In this document: positions 16,319-24,904 of the stretch, piece after piece
How the letters are laid out: each line of letters begins with the position of its first letter
How positions within the stretch are numbered: position 1 is the stretch's first letter
Virus record (IMG/VR): IMGVR_UViG_3300047095_000666
Location: 33,886-97,885 of that record
Source of the DNA: a virus
DNA length: 64,000 bases
Reading direction: 5' to 3' (one strand)
Notes under the pieces: generated by a model
The model's input: the letters and a program-made list of their open reading frames with translations, nothing else
Told to the model about the DNA's origin: nothing
Database searches by the model: none
Program-made: the position numbers and the translations under genes

Positions 16319-17419
16319 ATGTCAAGAATCGCTTTCAAACCTCTTAGAATCGAAGGATCGACGTCTTTTGCAGACGGCGAGTTCGGCTTCGAAAGCCGTT
16401 TTGGTAATTACGGCATCAAAAAGAACGGTGTCATCTCTGTTAAGGGTCGTGGCCCGTCTACTTGGAAGAACTTGGATGCGCCGGTTCGCATCTACGGCGC
16501 TGAGGTCATTGGCGCTCCCTTTCATGATGACGGTTCCACTGCCAGTTCCACTGCCGGTCTTGCTGCCAACCCGGTTGCGTATGATCGCACCTTCGGGATG
16601 TATATTCCGGCACCTTCCATCAATAAGAATCCGTTCAAGGCATACGGTGCCAATGACGAATTCATCTACAACAACTACTCGTCTCATGAGACTGTCGCTG
16701 GCGCTGCAGGCACCGGCGTAGGCTCGGCATACGCTCCTGTGAAACGTAATCGAGCCTCCAAGGCGGTGCTTACTTTCCAGAACACCGATGCCCAGGGTGC
16801 CGCGTTCACGGATTACTACCGCTGCTACTATGACATCGGTATCGAGAACTTCTTCACGGATTCTCCATACCGTGACATGGACGCATCGTACGCCACCGCG
16901 TATTCTACGGCGTACCTCATTCTCACTGGTTCTGTCGTCGGCGGTCCTGCCGGTCAGCGGACTTTTGTGAATGTGGGTCGCAACTCCAACGGCGCGTACT
17001 GGGGTCTCCACAACTACTCTCGCGTCGATACGAACAACGACGGTATCGCCGACACCACGGCTGTGAACTTCGCTCAACGTTATCTCGCAGGCGTTGGTTA
17101 TGCCGGATTCCCGGAATCCGGCAGTGCTCAATACACATCCGGTCTGGTCGCAGCAGAGGGCGTTGGATATTCTGGATCTTCATCGAATCTGCAATACCAG
17201 ATGTACAAGAACATGTACCTTGACGACGCTAGCCTCGGGAGTGGAGTCGCTCCGATTCCGAGACGCGAAGCTTTTGTCAACCAGTACAAGGCGTCTTGGC
17301 TGGTTCCGGTTTCAAGCGTTGGCGGGAACAACAACACATTCCGCATCTACAACTGGGGCTTTGCTGACCTCATCATTGAAGGCTTTGGCATCGTCTACAT
17401 GAACAAGCCGAATCTGTAA
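16319..17419 (+). CDS. Receptor-binding/tail tip protein, paralog 2
   Basis: 366 residues, paralogous to 14782-15930 over nearly its full length. The most conserved part is the C-terminal NWGFADLIIEGFGI block. The N-terminal (residues 1-40) and middle loops (about 75-85, 200-260) differ most, the pattern expected when tips diversify for different receptors. Start: AAAGGAAATCAA-ATG. Both could be on the virion together or be alternatives; the sequence does not show a switching element. Confidence 0.75.
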   Translation: MSRIAFKPLRIEGSTSFADGEFGFESRFGNYGIKKNGVISVKGRGPSTWKNLDAPVRIYGAEVIGAPFHDDGSTASSTAGLAANPVAYDRTFGMYIPAPSINKNPFKAYGANDEFIYNNYSSHETVAGAAGTGVGSAYAPVKRNRASKAVLTFQNTDAQGAAFTDYYRCYYDIGIENFFTDSPYRDMDASYATAYSTAYLILTGSVVGGPAGQRTFVNVGRNSNGAYWGLHNYSRVDTNNDGIADTTAVNFAQRYLAGVGYAGFPESGSAQYTSGLVAAEGVGYSGSSSNLQYQMYKNMYLDDASLGSGVAPIPRREAFVNQYKASWLVPVSSVGGNNNTFRIYNWGFADLIIEGFGIVYMNKPNL

Positions 17420-17423
17420 CAAA

Positions 17424-17459
17424 ATTGAATGGTCTATGGTCCGCCATAGACCATTCAAT
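17424..17459. terminator. 16-bp perfect inverted repeat
   Basis: ATTGAATGGTCTATGG and its exact complement flank a four-base loop just after a receptor-binding gene. No U run follows on the plus strand; four A residues before it give a short U run on the minus strand. It may be a weak terminator or an RNA 3'-end stabiliser. Confidence 0.5.
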
Positions 17460-17534
17460 ACAGCCTATTCGCTTCATATGGGAAACTGCTAGAACAAGCA
17501 ATTAGTAGTCTCCTATCATCCTGGAAGGATTGAA

Positions 17535-19343
17535 ATGTCAACCTCTGTTTTCAATGTTAACGGGAAGCTCTACAAGGAAGTAATCCAAAATGGAAAACTG
17601 ACCTTGGTTGAGACTTCCCAGACCGAAGTAGACGCCATTCGGAAGGTTCCACTTTCTACGATGGGTCAACTCGTTGAAGAAAAAATCTCCGGTTTCGAGA
17701 GCCGCGTAGACTCCATCACCGAAGAAGTGACCGCGTCAGTCGCCCCGAAACTTGCAAACCTTTCAGCTCAGAGCGAAACCGTCGAGCTTCACGACGCAAG
17801 CGTGTTCGAGTACGAAGCTGAGAAGTGGCGCTGGATGGGGCAGTCCGGCCTGATCGGCACCCGTCAGTACACTTACGGCGGCACCAAGGCATACCATCGT
17901 CCATTCGACATTGCGTATGCTCCGATGAACATCCATACCCACGCAGACTTTATGGGTCTGCAGGGCATGGCCGAGATCGTCTTGTCGATGAACGGGTACT
18001 ACATCCGCACCCGTCATAACGATTACCGCGATTACCGCCCTCACAGTACGTCTAGTGCGTATCAGGCGACTGAGCGCCTGCCGCGCCCGAGCCTGCCGCC
18101 TTTGTCCGGCGACGCTGCAGCGCAACGGACTACGATGCAGGATTTCTACACCCGTCTGTACAATACCCTCCAAGAGAACGCCGGTACCAAACTGACTACC
18201 GCCGAGAAGCAGCTTGTTCGTTGGGACATGGCCTATGCGGAGTGCTGGTGGGAAGAAATCTCCAACGGCGCAGTGGACGATCCGGGTAACAATACTCGCC
18301 ACAAGAATGCGTCGGACGACGTTCGCACCATGATTCGTGACGCACAGTATTACAACTACGGCGGCCACAAGGACAATCTGGAGAACACCAGCTACTGGGT
18401 GGCAGCAGTCAAAGAGGTCAACAACGACGGCACTCCCTCGTTCGCGATGCTGAAGTTCCGCATCTTGATGATGCCTGTCGCTACCCTCGCGGACTACACT
18501 CCAAGTCAGCTCTTCGACGGTGTGAAAGACTACAGAAGTCTGATGCGCTTCGGGTACTCTGACTTCACCGCCCTCCAGAACTCCCTCCACGGTCGCTTCC
18601 GTGTCAAGGAAACGAGAGACAACTACGGTCTACTCGACACTCTGGTAAACAAGATCCCCGGTCTAGACGGCGGTGCTGCGAGCATTACCGAGGCATACAC
18701 TCAGTATGGCTCGACTGAGACTATCTTCAACATGACCAACAGCGCAGTCAACAACGCTGCACGTTACTTCCGTTACGCATACATCAATACTGATGCTTCC
18801 GGTCGTAATTCCGAACGTCGCGGGTTCAATGACCCGTATTTGTTCGTGGCCATGAACACTCAAGAGAAGTGTAAGAAGTATGACATTAATGGTCGTTCGT
18901 ATCGCTTCTCTTACATGATTCCGCTTGAGATGGTGCTTCGTCATCCTCTCGAATCGTGGAACCCCTACAGCATCCCGGAAGTCACCAGCGTGACCGGCAG
19001 CGGTACCGCCGCCGATCCTTTCTCCGGTAACACCGAGAACCTCCATTGGTATCGCACTCCTGCGTCGTTCTTCGATGCTCGGCAGATCTCTGACGCTGCG
19101 GATACCGTGAAGACTGGTCGCTTCTACAAGGGTGGGGATGGAAACGCCTACGCTACCGCTGCGTCTGGCACGTACATCTTCCTTCCGGCCATCAAGAACT
19201 CTGCTGGCACCGTCCTTGTTCCCGAAGGCGGGATCCGGATGCGTTGGCCGATTTACCCGTGTTTCCACGAGGGATCTTATGCCTTCGGCGAAGTCCAGGC
19301 TCTGCGCGACTACATCGCTGCAGGGAAGACCGTGACCGCTTGA
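17535..19343 (+). CDS. Large virion protein in the fibre cluster
   Basis: 602 residues. A short N-terminal region with heptads at about 40-85 precedes a long aromatic-rich globular part. I recognise no domain. It follows AAGGATTGAA-ATG, comes after the two tip paralogs and precedes small membrane genes, so it is probably another tail-tip or fibre component. Its size and composition (Tyr, Asn, Gly, few Cys) agree with a virion protein. Confidence 0.62.
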   Translation: MSTSVFNVNGKLYKEVIQNGKLTLVETSQTEVDAIRKVPLSTMGQLVEEKISGFESRVDSITEEVTASVAPKLANLSAQSETVELHDASVFEYEAEKWRWMGQSGLIGTRQYTYGGTKAYHRPFDIAYAPMNIHTHADFMGLQGMAEIVLSMNGYYIRTRHNDYRDYRPHSTSSAYQATERLPRPSLPPLSGDAAAQRTTMQDFYTRLYNTLQENAGTKLTTAEKQLVRWDMAYAECWWEEISNGAVDDPGNNTRHKNASDDVRTMIRDAQYYNYGGHKDNLENTSYWVAAVKEVNNDGTPSFAMLKFRILMMPVATLADYTPSQLFDGVKDYRSLMRFGYSDFTALQNSLHGRFRVKETRDNYGLLDTLVNKIPGLDGGAASITEAYTQYGSTETIFNMTNSAVNNAARYFRYAYINTDASGRNSERRGFNDPYLFVAMNTQEKCKKYDINGRSYRFSYMIPLEMVLRHPLESWNPYSIPEVTSVTGSGTAADPFSGNTENLHWYRTPASFFDARQISDAADTVKTGRFYKGGDGNAYATAASGTYIFLPAIKNSAGTVLVPEGGIRMRWPIYPCFHEGSYAFGEVQALRDYIAAGKTVTA

Positions 19344-19356
19344 TAGGAGTGTTTCC

Positions 19357-19653
19357 ATGAAGTTCATCAATGTGGTGAAGTTCGTGGAGAAAGTGATCCC
19401 CTACGATAAGGCACTGCACTTCATCGTAGGGGACCTTACTTTCGTCCCGATCATTTTTCTGATGAAGCTGTTCCACATGAACACCTTCCAGATTACCATC
19501 TACGGGCTGGCGATCATCACCGGCCTTGCGGTGGCGAAAGAGGTCTACGACAAGGAGTCCCACAAAGGAACTCCTGACGCCAACGACATCGTGTACACGC
19601 TTCTCGGCGCTATTTCTACGCTCATAGCGTATCTGATAGGAGCCGTAATGTGA
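19357..19653 (+). CDS. Small membrane protein with DKALHF motif
   Basis: 98 residues with about three hydrophobic segments (near 25-38, 45-60 and 80-97). DKALHFIVGD near residue 17, KEVYDK near 60 and GTPDANDIVYTLLG near 70 form a pattern seen in small phage and bacterial integral membrane proteins related to VanZ or DUF2279-like families. Ribosome site TAGGAG. It overlaps the next gene as GTGA. It could be a holin or another envelope protein; the sequence alone does not decide. Confidence 0.6.
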   Translation: MKFINVVKFVEKVIPYDKALHFIVGDLTFVPIIFLMKLFHMNTFQITIYGLAIITGLAVAKEVYDKESHKGTPDANDIVYTLLGAISTLIAYLIGAVM

Positions 19654-19982
19654 GCAGATACGAACTCAGCGTCCTACAGCTCCAAGTCAACATGTGGAAG
19701 ATCGAGACTTGGATGCAAGAAAGAATCTCCCACTGTCAGATGAGTTTCTTCATCATCGGATGCGTACTCTCCTTCACCTGCCTTTTCATCCTGAAGATGA
19801 TTGGACTAGGCACGGTGGAGTGTGCTCTTGCTACCCTAGCTGTGGTTGTCGTCATGACGATCCTGGCAGGGGTGATGCGTCAGAAGAAATCCGTCATCAT
19901 CTACATACACGGCGAGTCGATCGTGAGCTTCATCGGAGCGATCCTCTGCGTACTCGCCTTCCTCATGGGAGCGATCAAGTGA
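19650..19982 (+). CDS. Small membrane protein, GTG start
   Basis: 110 residues beginning with GTG at 19650, which overlaps the previous stop by four bases (GTGA). Three or four hydrophobic segments (about 32-50, 58-74, 88-108) follow a 30-residue cytoplasmic-like N-terminus. There is an AGGAG 10 bases upstream. Function unknown. The placement between another membrane protein and an HExxH protein suggests an envelope-acting module. Confidence 0.6.
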   Translation: MSRYELSVLQLQVNMWKIETWMQERISHCQMSFFIIGCVLSFTCLFILKMIGLGTVECALATLAVVVVMTILAGVMRQKKSVIIYIHGESIVSFIGAILCVLAFLMGAIK

Positions 19983-20395
19983 AGAACGTAGAATTCCGGA
20001 AGATTTTCGGATTTATCCCAGTCCCAATATTCTGGACTGAAAAGACGCTTAAAGACTGGCAGGGTGGCTACTCTGTGGGCTTTTTCTGCGTCATCAGACC
20101 GAAATACCGGGATCGCGGCGACGAGGGGATCGTGCAGCACGAGCTGACCCACTGCAAGCAGTTCTACAAGCGGTTCCCGCTTCATGGTCTGCTGTACCGC
20201 TTCAACGACACGTACCGGCTGAATGCCGAGTGCGAGGCGTACGCGGTGCAACTGAAGAGCTACCCCGACCGGGCGGCTAACTTCGGCTGGATGGTGGATG
20301 CTATGGCTACGAAGTACAACCTCAAGTTCAGCAGAGACTTCATTGAGATCGAGTTCCGTCGGCATTGCTCCGACGTCGGCATCGATGTGGTCTAA
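19979..20395 (+). CDS. Small HExxH metallopeptidase-like protein, GTG start
   Basis: 138 residues from a GTG at 19979 that overlaps the previous stop (GTGA). It contains HELTH at 54-58 followed by NAECEAYA near 82-89, the arrangement of a zinc metallopeptidase with a third glutamate ligand. A hydrophobic stretch at about 10-20 could associate with membrane. Proteins of this size with HELTHCKQ-type motifs occur in phages without known substrate. It is the last gene of the plus-strand cluster and ends at a bidirectional terminator. Confidence 0.62.
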   Translation: MKNVEFRKIFGFIPVPIFWTEKTLKDWQGGYSVGFFCVIRPKYRDRGDEGIVQHELTHCKQFYKRFPLHGLLYRFNDTYRLNAECEAYAVQLKSYPDRAANFGWMVDAMATKYNLKFSRDFIEIEFRRHCSDVGIDVV

Positions 20396-20436
20396 AAAAA
20401 AATCACCCTATGGCGCTTTGCCATAGGGTGATTTCT
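20396..20436. terminator. Bidirectional terminator
   Basis: A 15-bp stem (20400-20414 with 20420-20434) lies between two converging genes. A run of A before it gives a U tract on the minus strand, and CTATTT follows on the plus strand. Confidence 0.82.
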
Positions 20437-20572
20437 ATTTCTTCTCAATCAGGTCTCGAAGGAGCTTTATCTGCTCTTCGTTTTTCTTTGTATTTTTCTT
20501 GGCGAAGTAGACATGCATCGCTCCCAAGAAGACGAAGAACCCGATGTGGATCCAGAGCGAATACTCCGTCAT
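20435..20572 (-). CDS. 45-residue single-pass membrane peptide
   Basis: Starts at 20572 after a strong AAAGGAGTCTGAC ribosome site and ends at 20435. Residues 5-23 form one hydrophobic segment (WIHIGFFVFLGAM core), followed by a charged, Lys/Glu-rich cytoplasmic tail ending LIEKK. It lies one base after the stop of the upstream gene, so it is probably translated from the same transcript. A small holin-like or regulatory membrane peptide is possible; function unknown. Confidence 0.7.
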   Translation of the reverse strand: MTEYSLWIHIGFFVFLGAMHVYFAKKNTKKNEEQIKLLRDLIEKK

Positions 20573-20573
20573 G

Positions 20574-21161
20574 TCAGACTCCTTTCAGTCTTGCCTTGAG
20601 CTGAGACTCTAGCTTTCCGGTGACTTCCTGCAGTTTGGCAATTCCGGGCGTATGGTCGAATCGAACCTCGATGCCGTATCTTGCGGTTTTCGTCTCCCCC
20701 GAATCCAGAGTGGCAACCACGTCGAAGTACTTCTTGACGTTGCCGGGGACTGGCGGGTGGTACTCAAACAACCCCTTCACTGACGGCAGCTCAGTTTCAA
20801 TCGTCTCCCACGACTTGTACTCTTTGATGGTTCCATCCCACATGTTGACCTTCATCGTGAGCTTGCCGTCAAAGAATCCGAAGAGATTGGGAGCCGAGAC
20901 AATTGCGCTGGCAGGTGACCCTTGGAAGATCACCTGCTGCGGGAACTCGTCCGAAAAGACGAATGAGTATCCTATGACAGTCGGGAGAGTGGCCCCTCCG
21001 GCTGCGGCGTCCGGAGAGTCCGGCGTGGATCCGCCTACAGATCCACCGTCGCTCTCGTCCGGAGTGTAGATTATTGATGTCGCGGAAAGAGGTTGGTTCT
21101 CAAACTGAGCGACTATGATCCCCTCCGGCAGTGACGCCGGATCGGGGCTCCATGTTCCCAT
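20574..21161 (-). CDS. Hypothetical, probably virion-associated protein
   Basis: 195 residues. A flexible Gly/Ser/Asp/Pro-rich linker at about 36-58 separates a short N-terminal part from a beta-rich domain. The C-terminus is a short helix with alternating Lys and Leu. Start after AAGGAAAACCGC. The composition resembles structural or baseplate accessory proteins, but no family is recognised. It lies downstream of the helicase in the same minus-strand run. Confidence 0.6.
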   Translation of the reverse strand: MGTWSPDPASLPEGIIVAQFENQPLSATSIIYTPDESDGGSVGGSTPDSPDAAAGGATLPTVIGYSFVFSDEFPQQVIFQGSPASAIVSAPNLFGFFDGKLTMKVNMWDGTIKEYKSWETIETELPSVKGLFEYHPPVPGNVKKYFDVVATLDSGETKTARYGIEVRFDHTPGIAKLQEVTGKLESQLKARLKGV

Positions 21162-21174
21162 GCGGTTTTCCTTT

Positions 21175-22356
21175 TCAGTACCAGCCGTCCGGATCTCGGA
21201 CGACGATCAATTTCTCCTCAGCGCGAGTGACAGCGGTGTACAGCCAGCGGCGATGGAAGATCTTGTCTCCAAAGCACTCCTCGATGACGATCGGCTTACG
21301 GTATGACGAACCTTGGCTCTTGTGGCAAGTGATGGAGTAGGCAAAATCCATCTTGACGAAGCCACCCTTCTTGAGGAAGAACCTCTCCTCGTTGACGGTC
21401 TCGAAGTTCTTGGCCCCGTCGAAGTAGGGCTTGACGATCGTCGGGTACTTGTGACCGGGTTGGGTGTCGATCTCTCGGAGGAATCGATGCGACACGCCAA
21501 GGCAATCGGAGAGGCTCTTGTCGTTGTTGTCCTCGTCGCTGGTGATCACCAGTCCGTTGAACAACCCGAGTTCCTTGTAGTTCTCAAGGATGATCATCGG
21601 CTCGCCGGGTGCCGGGAAGTTGCCCGGAGCATACCCCTTGAGCTTCCGAAGCTTGCGGTTGTAAGCCTTCCGAGTATTGTTCTTCCCGACGATTAGCTGG
21701 TCAGATTGAAGCAGAAGCTTGTCCGTCAGCTCGTCGTCCTCGATCACCCAGACGCCGTCGCCGTACTTCCCGAATCCGAACTTTCGTCCCATCCGTATGT
21801 CCATCGACAGTCGGATGATCGGAGAGTCTTTCGCCTGACGGTGGACCTCGGTCAGAGCAGACTCCGCCTCGGCCATGAACTTACCGCTCTTGTCTACTGG
21901 ATCGTTCCCGATCGGGGGAAGCTGGGCCTCGTCTCCGACGAACAGGATCGGGATGCCGAAGCTCAGCAGGTCTTCTCTCATGGCCTTTGAGACCATACTT
22001 GCTTCGTCAACGATCAAGAAGGAGTACAGAGACTTCATCTCCTCCTTGGACCGGCGAGTGAAGATCAGGTCGCCGTTCGGCATCTCTTCGACCTTGTAGG
22101 CGAGACTGTGGATCGTCTTGGCGTCGGGGATGCCCTTCTTGCGGAGCACAGAAGCTGCCTTGTGGGTGAATGCAATCACCCCGATCTGCTTGTTGGTCCG
22201 GAAGTCGTCGCACTGAAGGATGAACTTCATCAAAGACGTCTTGCCAGTGCCAGCGTAGCCCTTCAGTCGCCAGAAGGGCTGCATCTTGTCGACGAACCAC
22301 GTTCGAATCTCGAAGAGGGCTCTCGTCTGCTCATCGGTTAGGATGATTTCGCTCAT
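21175..22356 (-). CDS. Dda/RecD2-like SF1B DNA helicase
   Basis: 393 residues. Walker A GYAGTGKTS at 33-41, motif Ia region AFTHKAA, motif II VDEAS, motif III GDEAQLPP, and a C-terminal YSITCHKSQGS motif V/Va followed by YTAVTRA motif VI. This is the order of SF1B 5'-to-3' helicases such as T4 Dda and RecD2. It would unwind DNA at origins, forks or recombination intermediates. The length is close to Dda. The start overlaps the preceding stop as ATGA, in an operon of three coupled genes. Confidence 0.93.
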   Translation of the reverse strand: MSEIILTDEQTRALFEIRTWFVDKMQPFWRLKGYAGTGKTSLMKFILQCDDFRTNKQIGVIAFTHKAASVLRKKGIPDAKTIHSLAYKVEEMPNGDLIFTRRSKEEMKSLYSFLIVDEASMVSKAMREDLLSFGIPILFVGDEAQLPPIGNDPVDKSGKFMAEAESALTEVHRQAKDSPIIRLSMDIRMGRKFGFGKYGDGVWVIEDDELTDKLLLQSDQLIVGKNNTRKAYNRKLRKLKGYAPGNFPAPGEPMIILENYKELGLFNGLVITSDEDNNDKSLSDCLGVSHRFLREIDTQPGHKYPTIVKPYFDGAKNFETVNEERFFLKKGGFVKMDFAYSITCHKSQGSSYRKPIVIEECFGDKIFHRRWLYTAVTRAEEKLIVVRDPDGWY

Positions 22357-22643
22357 TGTTTCTCCTGTGAAGAAGGCGGAAGGCCGTCAAAGGACACCTC
22401 CAGCCGCATTGGGTTTTCCTGAGATGGACTAATGTCGTACAGTCCAAATCTCCATAGGTTTTCAAGACAGAATTCGACTACAAAAGAGAACTGCTCGTCA
22501 CACTCGATGACCACGATGTCTCTCTCGTTGTCGTAGAACACCGATATCTGAGTAGTGTTCCTTCCCGGATGTTTAGGACACTCGGCAACCAAGAAAGAAT
22601 TCAGCCAGAGGATCCATTCGATGGCCTCTTCGAATCGGCTCAT
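22353..22643 (-). CDS. Hypothetical small protein coupled to the helicase
   Basis: 96 residues from the ATG at 22643, which overlaps the upstream stop as ATGA; an in-frame ATG further upstream lies inside the preceding gene. Acidic and soluble, with no recognised domain. It also overlaps the helicase start by four bases, so stoichiometric co-translation is likely. It could be a helicase partner. Confidence 0.66.
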   Translation of the reverse strand: MSRFEEAIEWILWLNSFLVAECPKHPGRNTTQISVFYDNERDIVVIECDEQFSFVVEFCLENLWRFGLYDISPSQENPMRLEVSFDGLPPSSQEKQ

Positions 22644-23002
22644 AAGAACTTCACTAGGAACCCGGACACTCCTTGGAAGCAAGGTTCCGGGTCATCTGTA
22701 ATCTCGTCAATTCCGAGGTGCCAGAGATTGAGTTCGAATTCTTCCTTCAAGAAGTCCACGACTGCTTTGGAGTTGACATCGTTTCCGTAGCTGCGGATAT
22801 CTGGGAAGATCCTCACCAGCAAGTCGTTGGATATCTTCTTCCTCTTGATCTTGACGTACTTCTCCAGATTCCACCGGCTGAGCGTCCAGTTGTCTTTGAA
22901 ACCTTTTGACTTGATCAGTTCTGTAATCTTTTCGTAGATGTAATCTTCTACTTGCTTCTTCTTGAGGAGCGTCTCGTGCTTCCGCAGAGATCCCTTGGAC
23001 AT
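22640..23002 (-). CDS. Hypothetical basic protein, first gene of the helicase operon
   Basis: 120 residues. The N-terminal half is Lys/Arg-rich and helical; a segment SRWNLEKYVKIKRKKIS could contact nucleic acid. Start after GAAAGGAGAAATCCG. No family recognised. It is the first gene after an A+T-rich promoter-like region and is coupled to the next gene by ATGA. Confidence 0.66.
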   Translation of the reverse strand: MSKGSLRKHETLLKKKQVEDYIYEKITELIKSKGFKDNWTLSRWNLEKYVKIKRKKISNDLLVRIFPDIRSYGNDVNSKAVVDFLKEEFELNLWHLGIDEITDDPEPCFQGVSGFLVKFL

Positions 23003-23107
23003 CGGATTTCTCCTTTCATTATATACTCATTTTTATTATATATCACCGTTTGCCCGTTCTGTATTCGGGGAACTAGAGGATAGCTGAATCAACTTTAGGA
23101 CACGAAA
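23003..23107. promoter_or_regulatory. Divergent promoter region between helicase operon and spike gene
   Basis: The minus-strand side carries GATATATAAT (23035-23044) and TATATAATG closer to the gene. The plus-strand side carries CTAGAGGATAG-C-TGAATC (23073-23090), almost identical to a sequence just before the fibre gene at 12934. Both are candidate promoter elements. Confidence 0.45.
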
Positions 23108-23926
23108 ATGAGTTCGTCTTTGAAGTCTGTCAATGAGATATCGAGAGAGGGGCTGATGCGAGGAGTCGTCGTCAGCAACGAAGACCCTAGCATGGAGGGA
23201 CGAGTGGCTTTGAACGTGCCGAAGCTCGTCACCAAGCATGACCCGAAGAAGGTGATGCCGATCAAGTCGAAGGAGAGCATCGACACCTCCAACTGCAGGA
23301 ACGAGGAGATCAAGGACGCAATCAGCGCCAGCGTCGAGACCTGCAACTACATCTGGTTCCGTCCGGTGTTCAACAACTGTTTCCTCGTTCCCTATGTCGG
23401 ACAAGTCGTCTACTGCTTCCTTGAAGACGGGGACATCCGCAAGGCTTACTACCTGCCGCAGTCGGCCACCCTGAACGGGGAAGTGACGCCGATGGACCGT
23501 CTCAAGGCTACCGCCGACAAGTTCGACGCGGCCACGAAGCCGAAGATCCACGTCATCCAAGAATACCACGACGGGACAATCATCTACCACAACGAGAACG
23601 CGCCGAACAAGCGGCTTGCGATCACGTTCAAGAATAACCACTCGATTTCCATCAACGAGAACCCGGAAGAGAACAGCATCGAGCTGATCACCGAGAGTAA
23701 GCACAAGATCGTTCTCGACCAGCGAAACAAGCAGATTCTCATCAAGACTAGCGGTGGCCATACCATCCTCATGGACGACTTGGCACCGAAGATCCTGCTG
23801 AACACCACTGCGGGTCACAAGATCCTGATGGACGACCAACCGGGTCACATTACGGTCCAAGCTTCATCCGGTGGGGTGATCAAGATGGGCGGCGGATCTG
23901 GCGGCGGCACAGTAAATATCAACTGA
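23108..23926 (+). CDS. gp5-like baseplate spike protein
   Basis: 272 residues. The N-terminal ~110 residues look like an OB-fold spike base (RGVVVSNEDPSMEGRVALNV, then PYVGQVVYCF), as in T4 gp5 and VgrG. From about 160 to the end there is a run of short beta repeats with alternating small and hydrophobic residues (TSGGHTILMDD, TTAGHKILMDD), expected for a triple-stranded beta-helix needle. No lysozyme domain is present, unlike T4 gp5. It would cap the tail tube; the PAAR protein encoded at 35101 is the probable tip. It ends at a bidirectional terminator. Confidence 0.82.
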   Translation: MSSSLKSVNEISREGLMRGVVVSNEDPSMEGRVALNVPKLVTKHDPKKVMPIKSKESIDTSNCRNEEIKDAISASVETCNYIWFRPVFNNCFLVPYVGQVVYCFLEDGDIRKAYYLPQSATLNGEVTPMDRLKATADKFDAATKPKIHVIQEYHDGTIIYHNENAPNKRLAITFKNNHSISINENPEENSIELITESKHKIVLDQRNKQILIKTSGGHTILMDDLAPKILLNTTAGHKILMDDQPGHITVQASSGGVIKMGGGSGGGTVNIN

Positions 23927-23927
23927 A

Positions 23928-23968
23928 AAAAAAGAAGACCATAGACGCGAACGTCTATGGTCTCTTAC
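23928..23968. terminator. Bidirectional terminator
   Basis: 12-bp stem AGACCATAGACG (23936-23947) with its complement (23952-23963), a CGAA loop, and an A run on the left (23926-23933) giving U residues on the minus strand. It lies between the converging spike gene and the 23975 gene. Confidence 0.83.
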
Positions 23969-23974
23969 TTGCGA

Positions 23975-24736
23975 TTAGGCCGCGAATTTTTCCTTCAGAG
24001 CAATCAGCTTGTCAGCCTGCACGGTCGGCTTGCCGAAGTATTCTTCCGGGAAGTTGACGTACTCAACCTTCTTGAAGGTCGAGAGGATGCCGCGCAGCAG
24101 GTCGCTTTCGAGGTTGCTGCAGAATTGCAGAACAACGTTCTTCGCTTGCAGACCCTCCAGCTCCTTCAGGAACACCCAGTACTTGAACATCGAGAGAGCC
24201 TTGCGGCGCTCGACGTGGGGGATGTCCGCTTTCGGGTCGGTGGCATGGATCACGAACTGCGGCAGGCGGATCTTCTCCTTTTCCGAGAAGACAGAGATCG
24301 AGACTGCGTTCTCGACTTCCATCGTCGCATGCTTGGCGAAGACATGGATGGTGCCTTGGGCGAGATTGCTCTCGGAGTCCTCCAGCAGCGGCCAACGGGC
24401 TGCATCGAAGTTGTGGTGAACGACATTCATCTCTGGCAGGATCTTGCGGATCTGACCCAGCAGGTAGCTGCCGATCATGCCGCCGTTCTCGATGACGAAG
24501 TTCTTGGCGTCGGTGGCTGCAAGCAGGGACTCGATGCGGATCACAGACTCGTACCATTTGAGGGCACGCTGGATCTGGATCGCAGTGAGTTTGTTTTCAC
24601 CTTCCTTGGGCGGAAGGGTAGAAGCAACGAATGCCGGGAGTACGACATTTTCCTTCTTCTTCGGCGCACTGATTACCGCTTGTGCAGCTTCGATGTTTGC
24701 GTTGGCGGCGGCTTTGAAGGTGGCAACAATCTTCAT
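23975..24736 (-). CDS. Hypothetical protein
   Basis: 253 residues, soluble, with an Ala-rich N-terminus (about 1-25) and a mix of helices and strands after residue 45. No catalytic motif or known family is visible. It is a single-gene transcription unit: a promoter-like A+T-rich region precedes it and a bidirectional terminator follows. Ribosome site AAAGGAAG. Good codon use and clean borders support it as real. Confidence 0.68.
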   Translation of the reverse strand: MKIVATFKAAANANIEAAQAVISAPKKKENVVLPAFVASTLPPKEGENKLTAIQIQRALKWYESVIRIESLLAATDAKNFVIENGGMIGSYLLGQIRKILPEMNVVHHNFDAARWPLLEDSESNLAQGTIHVFAKHATMEVENAVSISVFSEKEKIRLPQFVIHATDPKADIPHVERRKALSMFKYWVFLKELEGLQAKNVVLQFCSNLESDLLRGILSTFKKVEYVNFPEEYFGKPTVQADKLIALKEKFAA

Positions 24737-24904
24737 GATGTTCTTCCTTTTCTTAAGGCTAGGTTTCTGAGGTTACGACCCCTCTAGCTAATTCTAGCAG
24801 GGATCAATTAAAGAATATATCAGCAAATATCTCGTTGCAACGGTACCTGCCATGGAGGATACCTCCATAACTGGTATATAGCTGATCAATTATTTGTTAC
24901 TGTC
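24737..24904. promoter_or_regulatory. Intergenic region with repeats and dyad symmetry
   Basis: 168 bases between divergent genes. It holds a 9-bp direct repeat GATCAATTA (24802-24810 and 24884-24892), an inverted repeat ATGGAGG-N3-CCTCCAT (24852-24868) and A+T-rich AATATATCAGC. The arrangement could be a divergent promoter with an operator. No gene is seen. Confidence 0.4.
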
